13,491 nucleotides of DNA from Candidatus Dojkabacteria bacterium (GTDB lineage Bacteria; Patescibacteriota; Dojkabacteria; SC72). The notes under the pieces are model-generated. The model had not been told where the DNA came from. It made no database searches and saw only the letters and a list, made by a program, of their open reading frames with translations. Position numbers and translations under genes: made by a program. This document shows positions 5,168-11,382 of the stretch, piece after piece. The stretch is taken from positions 1 through 13,491 of the forward strand of contig JAAZGF010000087.1 in the NCBI GenBank assembly GCA_012511375.1, written 5' to 3'. Each line of letters starts with the position of its first letter. The stretch's first letter is position 1.

Positions 5168-6929
5168 CTATATTGTGAAATCGCTGATAGGAATACTCTA
5201 TACTATCCAAGTCTATCCCAGATATAGAATCTTTTACAAAGTAAAAGAACCTTGGATTATACAAGAAGAGAGCAGGGGCATCAGCAATCAAATACTTCTG
5301 AACCTGATCATACTTCTCTTTTCTCAACGTCCTGTCTTTTGTTTTTCTAGCATCTTCCAGTAAAATATCTACTCTTTCATATGAATAGCCTGATATATTT
5401 AAATCAGGATAATTACTCTTAAGAGAGTGCCATAAATTATACTGATCAGGATCTATTGTAGTTTCAACTTCATAAAGTAAAACTTCAAAATCTCTCGTAG
5501 CTATAATCTCCTGAGTTATTTGGTTGTAATTTAACTTCTCTAATTTCAAAACAACTCCCTCTTCTTTTAGCATTTGCTGCAGTATAGTTACCAATCTGTC
5601 GTTAGTTACATTATCAAAATAACTTAATGTAAAAGAAAGAATTTCTTTTTCGTCATTTTCAAAATATCCACTTTCTTCATTCTTTTCATAACCTATATTA
5701 GAAAAATACTCTGCCGCTTTCTCAGGATTGTATTCATAATATTCTAAATTACTATTAAAAGCCCATGATTCTGTATGAAAGACAGAATTCCTAACTACCC
5801 CCCCTATATTTGATTCCTTTAAAAATTTTTCTCTATCTATTAAATAATTAAGTCCAATTCTAATATCTTTCTCTTTGAAAAAGTCTTTCCTTGTGTTAAA
5901 AAACATCAGTTTAGTTCTATAATTTTCTGTCATTTCAAACTTATTAACATTTGTATATTCCTTTGTAAAACTCATTAAATCATAGTCCCATCCTCCTACT
6001 GCATCTAAAACGCCAATCCTAAAAGACATTTCTAAACTTTCTCCATCAGGAAAAACCTTTAGTACAATATTTTTAATATTAGCATCATACTTATCATATT
6101 TGTTATCACTCAAATATACAGAATTTTGCTCTGTTCTTGTAACCATATATCTCCCTGTTCCTAATGGATACCTTGCAAACATATTGAAAGGCAACTGACT
6201 TAAATCTTCATCTTCTAATCTTGATTTAGGAACAATGTGTAAAGAAACTGCTTCAAAGAAAATAGGGTTTGGTTCTTCTAAAGTAAATCGTATTGTCTTC
6301 TTATCTATCTTCTCAAAATTAACTCCTACTAAAGAAGCTCCAACTGAATCAAATCCGTACTCTTCTGCTAAAACTTTTGCTGTCTGAAAAGTAAAAAGAA
6401 TATCATCCATACTTAACTTAGTTCCATCTTGCCAATAGATATCATCCTTAATCTTAAATTCATAAATTAACCGATCCTCTGAAACAGTCCATTCTTCCGC
6501 TATCCCTTCAGTAGGCTCTCCTTCTCCATCTATATATACAAATCTGTCAAACACCAATTCTTGAACTGCTCTATCTACATAGTTAATTGAAACAAACAAA
6601 GGATTAAAAGTAGATATTGCTCCTACAGACCCCTCAACAAAAGTATCTTTTGATTTTGAGTCTTCAACTATTGTAGCAATAACATTAGATTCAAGAATAA
6701 ATAGTAAAAAGATACCAACAATTGCAAATACAAAAATATAACTAAAAGGAATAAATCTATTAAAAAATCTCTTTAGTAATGTTGGATAATTCCATAAAAT
6801 ATCTTTTATATTCGGCTTCTCTTTGTTTACAATTCTCTTTTCCTCTATAGCAATCTCTTGCAAAGCCTCTTTCATGGAAAATTCTCCGTTTTTCTTCCTG
6901 TTTTTACTCCTTTTTGACTTCATATACAA
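5148..6929 (-). CDS. Membrane-anchored peptide-binding-type protein (SBP_bac_5)
   Basis: This 593-residue protein carries an extracytoplasmic solute-binding domain of family 5 (oligopeptide/dipeptide type, OppA/DppA-like) at about residues 97-560. Landmarks are TFNPLFVSINYVDRAVQELV, GIAEEWTVSEDRLIYEFKIK, DDIYWQDGTKLSMDDILFTF, YPLGTGRYMV and IRIGLNYLIDREKF. The usual lipoprotein signal is absent. Instead there is a basic, cytoplasmic N-terminal region of about 58 residues and one hydrophobic segment (about 61-81), so it is probably a signal-anchored membrane protein. No permease or ATPase gene is near, so transport partners must lie elsewhere or the protein has another role. It follows secG by 3 bp on the same strand and should share its transcript. 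ATGs at 6929 and 6923 are both possible starts. Confidence 0.88.
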   Translation of the reverse strand: MYMKSKRSKNRKKNGEFSMKEALQEIAIEEKRIVNKEKPNIKDILWNYPTLLKRFFNRFIPFSYIFVFAIVGIFLLFILESNVIATIVEDSKSKDTFVEGSVGAISTFNPLFVSINYVDRAVQELVFDRFVYIDGEGEPTEGIAEEWTVSEDRLIYEFKIKDDIYWQDGTKLSMDDILFTFQTAKVLAEEYGFDSVGASLVGVNFEKIDKKTIRFTLEEPNPIFFEAVSLHIVPKSRLEDEDLSQLPFNMFARYPLGTGRYMVTRTEQNSVYLSDNKYDKYDANIKNIVLKVFPDGESLEMSFRIGVLDAVGGWDYDLMSFTKEYTNVNKFEMTENYRTKLMFFNTRKDFFKEKDIRIGLNYLIDREKFLKESNIGGVVRNSVFHTESWAFNSNLEYYEYNPEKAAEYFSNIGYEKNEESGYFENDEKEILSFTLSYFDNVTNDRLVTILQQMLKEEGVVLKLEKLNYNQITQEIIATRDFEVLLYEVETTIDPDQYNLWHSLKSNYPDLNISGYSYERVDILLEDARKTKDRTLRKEKYDQVQKYLIADAPALFLYNPRFFYFVKDSISGIDLDSIEYSYQRFHNIEEWLLK

Positions 6930-6932
6930 AGA

Positions 6933-7163
6933 CTAAGCTGAATACTTTAATATTACAATTGAGAGAAGTACTAAAACCACTATCAAAAAAATAGTAAAAT
7001 AGTAAAGAAATTTTTCTAGACCTCGTTTTGTTCTAAAGACTTCACCACCACCACCAAACATCTTTCCTAGACCCTCTGCTCTATTTTGCAAAAGAATACT
7101 TATCACTAATAGTACACAAACGACTATCTGAGATATTAAAAGAATTGTTAGTAAATTACTCAT
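6933..7163 (-). CDS. secG: Protein translocase subunit SecG
   Basis: This 76-residue SecG is the small subunit of the SecYEG channel that exports proteins across the cytoplasmic membrane. Two transmembrane segments (about 4-25 and 51-73) flank the typical cytoplasmic loop with LLQNRAEGLGKMFGGGGEVF and TKRGLEKFLYYFTI. Length and motifs are normal for the family. A consensus extended -10 (TGA-TATAAT) stands 6 nt before the ATG, so the mRNA is probably leaderless. The solute-binding-protein gene follows after 3 bp and is likely cotranscribed. Pairing an export component with an exported membrane protein may be incidental. Confidence 0.93.
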   Translation of the reverse strand: MSNLLTILLISQIVVCVLLVISILLQNRAEGLGKMFGGGGEVFRTKRGLEKFLYYFTIFLIVVLVLLSIVILKYSA

Positions 7164-7169
7164 GCCTAA

Positions 7170-7178
7170 ATTATATCA
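7170..7178 (-). promoter_or_regulatory. Extended -10 TGATATAAT of secG
   Basis: On the - strand TGA-TATAAT is a perfect extended -10, with TATAAT at 7175-7170 and 6 nt before the secG ATG. A TTGTTA (7197-7192) lies 16 bp upstream as a weak -35. This is the clearest leaderless promoter in the window. Confidence 0.6.
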
Positions 7179-7203
7179 CCTATAAGGAAAATAACAAAAA
7201 CCT

Positions 7204-7611
7204 TTAATCTACATCCAGTTCTCTATAAAGAGCACTTACGAAAGAAATTAGAAATGCAAGAATTACTATTGTTACAATAGGAGCAACATTAAAGCTATCT
7301 ATTTGAAGAGAACCAAGGCTTAACCCATCAAAAAAGAATTCTTCTATATAGAAATCTATCATAAACAGTTTAAGAGCATAAAGTATTCCTACAAGTAATA
7401 AAGTAGACATTAATAGGAAAGTGGGGAATTTACATTTTATCGTGAGGAAACTTAATAAAGGACAGCTAATCATTAAAGTAAAGGAAAGAATTAAAAGAAT
7501 AACAAGCAGATAGACAAAATTCTGAGGAAGTTTTACCGCTCCATCAAAGAGAGTAAGTACAAAGTACTCAATCAAAAGAAATACTATTAAAGATTTCAAT
7601 GACTTTTTCAT
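7204..7611 (-). CDS. Small polytopic membrane protein, holin-4-like
   Basis: Read from the ATG at 7611, the product has 135 residues with about four hydrophobic segments and a short acidic end (YRELDVD). The order of segments, the CPLLSFLTIKCKFPTFLLMS stretch and the closing hydrophobic helix running into SFVSALYRELD recall the Phage_holin_4_2 family (PF04020), found in many bacteria as a housekeeping membrane protein of unclear role. The resemblance is weak. The frame extends five codons upstream to an ATG at 7626, but that ATG is part of an extended -10 element, and MKKSLKSLIV is a more natural start. It precedes secG by 40 bp, and secG has its own promoter-like sequence there. Confidence 0.6.
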   Translation of the reverse strand: MKKSLKSLIVFLLIEYFVLTLFDGAVKLPQNFVYLLVILLILSFTLMISCPLLSFLTIKCKFPTFLLMSTLLLVGILYALKLFMIDFYIEEFFFDGLSLGSLQIDSFNVAPIVTIVILAFLISFVSALYRELDVD

Positions 7612-7616
7612 GAATA

Positions 7617-7627
7617 AATATACCATA
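7617..7627 (-). promoter_or_regulatory. Extended -10 TATGGTATATT before the membrane protein
   Basis: On the - strand this 11-mer matches the pattern TATGnTATAnT also seen before def and pyruvate kinase. It ends 5 nt before the ATG at 7611 and argues for that start over the one at 7626. Confidence 0.45.
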
Positions 7628-7687
7628 TTAAAAACTTTCTTTCATAGCCCCATAATATTCATTTTATCTATGCTAAGCATCTTTACA

Positions 7688-7698
7688 TATGCTATACT
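7688..7698 (+). promoter_or_regulatory. Extended -10 TATGCTATACT of pyruvate kinase
   Basis: The TGC-TATACT element predicts a transcription start near 7705 and a short leader of about 15 nt before the ATG at 7720, without a Shine-Dalgarno sequence. An ATGCT-A-AGCAT palindrome (7670-7680) lies just upstream, and ATGCT recurs inside the element at 7689-7693. Confidence 0.5.
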
Positions 7699-7719
7699 TT
7701 TTACATAACTACTGCCTTT

Positions 7720-9123
7720 ATGAAAAATCTTGCAGCAACAAAAATAATAGCAACAATAGGTCCTTCTAGCTGGGATAGAGATATTTTAGAAGAGATGTTC
7801 AAAAACGGAATGCAGATAGCAAGAATAAATGCTTCATTTGCGGATTTAACAGAGGTTGCTAGAGTAACAGAAACATTAAGGGAAATCTCTCCTAGGATTA
7901 CAATAATGCTTGATACTCAAGGAGCAAAAATTAGGGTAGTTGATCTTGAAGAGGAAATTAATATACTGGGAACAGTTTCTCTTTCTTCTTTTAATTCCTA
8001 CATACCCAGTACTATTAAAATATCTTACCCTGATTTACATCTTCAATTAGCAAAAGACACAAGCATATTTTTAGATGATGGGTTAATAGAATTAAGTGTA
8101 TCAGAAGTAAAAGGCTCTGAGATAATATGCAATGTTGTACAATCAGGCTTGTTGAAACCGAACAAAACAGTAAATATACCTAGTATTAATCTAAATTTCC
8201 CATCAATCACAGAGAAAGATAAGAAAGATATTCAGATAGCCTTAGATCAGAAACTTGATTATCTCTCAATTTCTTTTGTTAGAAATGCTAATGATCTTCT
8301 TAATGTAAAAGAATTAATAGGGGAGAGTGATATAAAGATTGTCGTTAAGATAGAAAATAGAGAGGGAGTGGAGAACTTTGATGAAATACTAGAACTTACA
8401 GATGCTGTAATGATTGCTAGGGGTGATTTAGGAGTAGAAACTCCCTTGGAAAATGTCCCAATCTTACAGAAGCAGATAATATACAAATGTAGATCTAAGG
8501 GTAAGCCCGTTATAGTAGCCACTCAAATGCTTGAATCTATGAAAAACAATATAAAGCCAACAAGGGCAGAGGTTTCTGATGTTGTAAACGCAATAATGGA
8601 CGGAACTGATGCATTAATGCTTTCTGCTGAAACTTCAACTGGGAAAAATCCAATAGAAGCAGTAAAAACCATGAATAAAATAGCACTAAATACAGAATCT
8701 GTAATGAAATTAACCCCCATATACGGAGCAACTTCCGCTCATAAAGAAGTTGACGAGATTTCAAGAAATGTAGCTCTTCTTACAGAAAGTCTTCCATTAA
8801 AAGGAATCATTATTTTTTCTGATGATAAGGGAACTATTGCTAGTATTTCTAGACATAGACCAACTGTTCCAATATGGTCAATTAGTTCAGATATTAAGAG
8901 AGTTAGACAGGATTCTATTTTTAGAAGTGTTAAATCATTCTATATTAATGACCTATCTGATGATAGGGATGATAGTATTTTCAAAGCAATGCAGACAGTA
9001 TATACATACGAAGAGTTGGATTTAACAGATAAAGTTGCTATTATTACTGGTAGCTCAATAAAAAATAAAAAGGATGACCTTATTCTAGAAATAGCTACTG
9101 TAAAAGACGTACTCTTTAATTAA
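7720..9123 (+). CDS. pyk: Pyruvate kinase
   Basis: This 467-residue cytoplasmic enzyme makes pyruvate and ATP from phosphoenolpyruvate and ADP in the last step of glycolysis. Visible sites are R35/N37/S39 (RINAS), D65-T66 (LDTQGAKIR), PSITEKDKKD (161-170), K210 and E212 (VKIENREGV), R234-GD236 (MIARGDLGVE), T268 in VATQMLESM and the AEVSDVVNAIMDGTDALMLSAET block (283-305). The catalytic Lys and metal-binding Glu and Asp are all kept. Two signatures differ from the usual: RINASFAD replaces RxNFSHG, and DTQGAKIR replaces DTKGPEIR, placing Lys70 where potassium-dependent enzymes have Glu. The length is ordinary, with no extra PEP-utiliser domain. The gene is preceded by an extended -10 and followed after 10 bp by tRNA-Cys. 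Confidence 0.96.
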   Translation: MKNLAATKIIATIGPSSWDRDILEEMFKNGMQIARINASFADLTEVARVTETLREISPRITIMLDTQGAKIRVVDLEEEINILGTVSLSSFNSYIPSTIKISYPDLHLQLAKDTSIFLDDGLIELSVSEVKGSEIICNVVQSGLLKPNKTVNIPSINLNFPSITEKDKKDIQIALDQKLDYLSISFVRNANDLLNVKELIGESDIKIVVKIENREGVENFDEILELTDAVMIARGDLGVETPLENVPILQKQIIYKCRSKGKPVIVATQMLESMKNNIKPTRAEVSDVVNAIMDGTDALMLSAETSTGKNPIEAVKTMNKIALNTESVMKLTPIYGATSAHKEVDEISRNVALLTESLPLKGIIIFSDDKGTIASISRHRPTVPIWSISSDIKRVRQDSIFRSVKSFYINDLSDDRDDSIFKAMQTVYTYEELDLTDKVAIITGSSIKNKKDDLILEIATVKDVLFN

Positions 9124-9133
9124 CATATCCTTT

Positions 9134-9206
9134 GGTGACGTAGCCAAGTTGGTTAAGGCCGTGGTCTGCAAAACCACTATCACGGGTTCGACTCCCGTCG
9201 TCACCT
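9134..9206 (+). tRNA. tRNA-Cys(GCA)
   Basis: This is a 73-nt class I tRNA. The acceptor stem GGTGACG pairs with CGTCACC, with discriminator T9206 (U73, the cysteine identity base). The anticodon arm GTGGT-CTGCAAA-ACCAC has anticodon GCA, and the T arm is CGGG-TTCGACT-CCCG. CCA is not encoded. It starts 10 bp after the pyk stop and is probably cotranscribed with it. Confidence 0.96.
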
Positions 9207-9220
9207 TTTGATTATACTAA

Positions 9221-9249
9221 TTGAAAATTATTACCATTTAGACTAAAAT
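9221..9249 (+). promoter_or_regulatory. Promoter of tRNA-Leu(UAA)
   Basis: TTGAAA (9221-9226) and TAAAAT (9244-9249) are separated by the ideal 17 bp. The predicted start near 9256 lies about 6 nt before the tRNA. This is the only promoter in the window with both hexamers at standard spacing. Confidence 0.65.
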
Positions 9250-9261
9250 AGCTAATCATTA

Positions 9262-9345
9262 GCCGGGATGGCGGAAGAGGCAGACGCGCGGGACTTAAAA
9301 TCCCGTTCTAGCAATAGAGTGAGGGTTCGATTCCCTCTCCCGGCA
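9262..9345 (+). tRNA. tRNA-Leu(UAA)
   Basis: This is an 84-nt class II tRNA. The acceptor stem GCCGGGA pairs with TCCCGGC, with discriminator A9345. The D stem is GCG/CGC. The anticodon arm CGGGA-CTTAAAA-TCCCG has anticodon TAA, the variable arm TCTA/TAGA is present, and the T arm is GAGGG-TTCGATT-CCCTC. CCA is not encoded. It reads UUA, the main leucine codon in such AT-rich DNA. The convergent rubredoxin-like gene ends 2 bp downstream. Confidence 0.96.
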
Positions 9346-9347
9346 GA

Positions 9348-9569
9348 TTACTCTGCATCTTCAAACTTATCAGGATCCTGATTCCCACATTTTGGACAAA
9401 CCTTCATTCCTACCGCTCCTTCATAAATGTAGCCACATACCAAACACTTCCAACGCAACCATCTACTATCTAAATCTTCAGGTGCTACATAACCCTCAGG
9501 ATTAGATATCTCCTGATTCTCTTGAAAATTGGCATTGTTTTCACTCTTGTTTTTCAAGATACCGTCCAT
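9348..9569 (-). CDS. Rubredoxin-like iron-binding protein
   Basis: This 73-residue protein ends in a rubredoxin-type iron site: WKCLVCGYIYEGA (Cys42 and Cys45) and VCPKCGNQDPDKFE (Cys58 and Cys61). The 12-residue distance between the CxxC pairs is short, as in the C-terminal domain of rubrerythrin, not as in classical rubredoxin. The first 34 residues are polar and probably disordered. It should bind one Fe(Cys)4 and act as a small cytoplasmic electron carrier or redox/metal sensor; no partner enzyme is visible here. Its start lies within the end of the cytidylate-kinase-like gene (29-bp overlap), which suggests translational coupling. AAAGG is directly adjacent to the ATG. Confidence 0.85.
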   Translation of the reverse strand: MDGILKNKSENNANFQENQEISNPEGYVAPEDLDSRWLRWKCLVCGYIYEGAVGMKVCPKCGNQDPDKFEDAE

Positions 9570-10161
9570 CCTTTATCTTCTTCAAAATTAAATTAAAAGT
9601 TTCCTCTTTATTCATTTTAGAAGAATCTATTACAATATCATTGTACCCTTTTGGGTTATTATAATCCAGCCCGTATAACTTCATATACCTTTTCCTATCT
9701 ATAGTTCGTCTTTTCCTTAAGTTTCTTCTAATTTTTATATACTCTACTATCTTAGACCAAAAACTAGTTAGCTCCAGCTTATTCAAATGCCTTAAAGTTC
9801 TAACATGTAAAGAAGCGTCTAACCATATAGTGACTGTAGCTGGAATATCTTTAATATGTAATATCCCCGCAAAGATTTTAGATTCAATTAAAAGATTTCC
9901 TTTCTTAGACTCTTCTAAAAGAAACCTGTCTACCTCCATATCTAATTTAAACAGTTCATCCATGTTTGACCTTTTGTAAAAATCCTCTATCTCCTTGTAG
10001 CCTTTCTTTTGGATAGCAGCTCTAAACAGAGAACCTGCATAGATTCTTCTTAATCCAAAATGGTTGCTTAATGCCTCGGAAATAGCAGAACTGCCTGAGG
10101 CCCCTGGACCTCCAACTACAAAAAGATAACCACTGCCCTTAGCTCGTCTCTTCTTCTCCAT
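9541..10161 (-). CDS. Archaeal-type cytidylate-kinase-like protein
   Basis: This 206-residue protein is a P-loop nucleoside monophosphate kinase most like archaeal CMP kinases, which phosphorylate CMP/dCMP with ATP. Landmarks are the P-loop GGPGASGSSAISEAL (17-31), RRIYAGSLFR (38-47), LLIESKIFAGIL (about 90-101), TVTIWLDASLHVRTLR (about 109-124), and the arginine-rich lid followed by RYMKLYGLD and YNDIVIDSSK. The Walker A lysine is replaced by Ser (GASGSS). As I recall, archaeal CMP kinases often have Thr there, so activity is possible but unproven. The gene diverges from ftsW across 30 bp, and its end overlaps the rubredoxin-like gene. The stop is TGA. Confidence 0.75.
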   Translation of the reverse strand: MEKKRRAKGSGYLFVVGGPGASGSSAISEALSNHFGLRRIYAGSLFRAAIQKKGYKEIEDFYKRSNMDELFKLDMEVDRFLLEESKKGNLLIESKIFAGILHIKDIPATVTIWLDASLHVRTLRHLNKLELTSFWSKIVEYIKIRRNLRKRRTIDRKRYMKLYGLDYNNPKGYNDIVIDSSKMNKEETFNLILKKIKDGRYLEKQE

Positions 10162-10194
10162 ACAGTAATATAGTATATTAATAATTACAGTATG
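10159..10194. promoter_or_regulatory. Symmetric divergent promoter between cmk-like gene and ftsW
   Basis: The two start codons lie at the ends of an imperfect inverted repeat. CATACAGTAAT (10159-10169) and ATTACAGTATG (10184-10194) match in 10 of 11 positions. Toward ftsW, AATAAT (10180-10185) stands 6 nt before the ATG. Toward the kinase-like gene, TATATT (10172-10167) stands 5 nt before the ATG, with TATACT (10177-10172) as an alternative. Only 30 bp separate the genes, so leaderless or near-leaderless mRNAs are implied on both sides. Confidence 0.5.
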
Positions 10195-11382
10195 TCGAGA
10201 AGAGTTGTAAAAAAAAGAAGGAGAGAAACAAATTTAAACAAAGGCAAACCTGATAAGGTTATCCTTTATTTTGCTGTCTTTTTGGCTATCTTTGGTGCAA
10301 TAATGATATTTGATGCAAGTGTCTATCAGGCTACTACTGTATTCAAAGATCAATTCCACTTTCTCAAATTACAGGCAATTTGGCTATTATTAGGCTCTAT
10401 TCCTGCTATATTAATATATTACTGGGATTACAGAAAACTTATAAAAATCTCAGCTCCTTTGTTGATAGTCACAGTACTTCTCTTGATAGCTGTCCTTGTA
10501 TTTGGAAAAGAAATAAATTCAGCAAAAAGGTGGTTATCGCTAGGACCAATAGATATTCAACCCTCTGAATTTCTTAAAGTAGTATTGATAATATACCTCT
10601 CAGGTTGGTTATCAAAAACTGATATAGCTTACAAAAATATAAAGGGAGAATTCAAAAAAGGTATAAATAGTAATTCTGTAAAATTATTGGTTATACTAGG
10701 AGTTATCACCTCCCTTATCGTACTTCAACCAGATTTAGGGACTGCAATTATAATCTCTATAACTTCTTTCATTATGTTTTTAATGGCAGGAGAAGACAAA
10801 AAACACATATTAAATTCAATCGGAATAATACTATTTGCTCTCCCCGTTGCTGTACTTGCTGCGATACTTGAACCGTATCGATTAAAAAGAATACAAACTT
10901 TTCTAACACTCCTGTTAACAGGGGATGTTGCTGATCCTCAGGGTAGTGGATATCAGATGCAACAGATACTTATAGGAATAGGCTCAGGAGGTCTTCTAGG
11001 GAAAGGATTTGGACAATCAAGGCAAAGATTTGGATATTTGGTTGAAAACACTGCATTTACTGATTCGACTTTTGCGATAATTTTAGAGGAACTGGGCTTA
11101 ATTGGAGGGGTAATATTAATCTTTGGTTGGTTACTATTTCTTTGGAGAGGATTAAAAATAGCCCAAAATACCTCTGACAAACAAGGAAAACTTCTAGCAT
11201 CAGGAATAACTGTTTGGTTAGTTTTTCAAGCTTTAATCAACATGGCTGCTAATATTGGATTAATGCCTTTAACAGGAATACCTTCACCATTTATAAGTTA
11301 TGGAGGATCTAGTACTCTTGTAACACTCATAGGAATTGCTATACTACTAAATGTAAGTAAATACAATACAAATAATGGATAG
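10192..11382 (+). CDS. ftsW: Peptidoglycan glycosyltransferase FtsW/RodA family
   Basis: This 396-residue SEDS-family membrane enzyme polymerises lipid II into glycan strands, FtsW at the division septum or RodA along the side wall. A basic N-terminal tail (VVKKRRRE) precedes about ten transmembrane helices. Family landmarks are AKRWLSLGPIDIQPSEFLKV (111-130), LQPDLGTAIII (178-188), GSGYQMQQILIGIGSGGLLG (251-270), GKGFGQSRQRFG, the catalytic-region FTDSTFAIILEELG with D291 in the place of the essential Asp, and GLMPLTGIPSPFISYGGSS (356-374). The FtsW name is preferred over RodA because murG overlaps it by 8 bp and murA follows, as in division/cell-wall clusters. The start is the ATG at 10192 with AATAAT-N6 before it. 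Confidence 0.92.
   Translation: MSRRVVKKRRRETNLNKGKPDKVILYFAVFLAIFGAIMIFDASVYQATTVFKDQFHFLKLQAIWLLLGSIPAILIYYWDYRKLIKISAPLLIVTVLLLIAVLVFGKEINSAKRWLSLGPIDIQPSEFLKVVLIIYLSGWLSKTDIAYKNIKGEFKKGINSNSVKLLVILGVITSLIVLQPDLGTAIIISITSFIMFLMAGEDKKHILNSIGIILFALPVAVLAAILEPYRLKRIQTFLTLLLTGDVADPQGSGYQMQQILIGIGSGGLLGKGFGQSRQRFGYLVENTAFTDSTFAIILEELGLIGGVILIFGWLLFLWRGLKIAQNTSDKQGKLLASGITVWLVFQALINMAANIGLMPLTGIPSPFISYGGSSTLVTLIGIAILLNVSKYNTNNG

Larger units (their letters stand above)
9206..9345 (+). repeat. 140-bp block, intact source copy (copy B)
   Basis: This block holds the last base of tRNA-Cys, a spacer with a promoter, and tRNA-Leu(UAA) exactly to its last base. It is duplicated at 4428-4567. Its tRNA is fully paired, so it is taken as the source. 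Confidence 0.9.

Noticed and set aside
4428..9345. The two 140-bp tRNA repeats as ends (attL/attR) of a 4.9-kb integrated element
   Set aside because: The DNA between them is native in codon use and holds core genes (secG, pyk, tRNA-Cys), with no integrase. The 28-bp repeats close to copy A explain the arrangement better as a small insertion that carried a tRNA copy.
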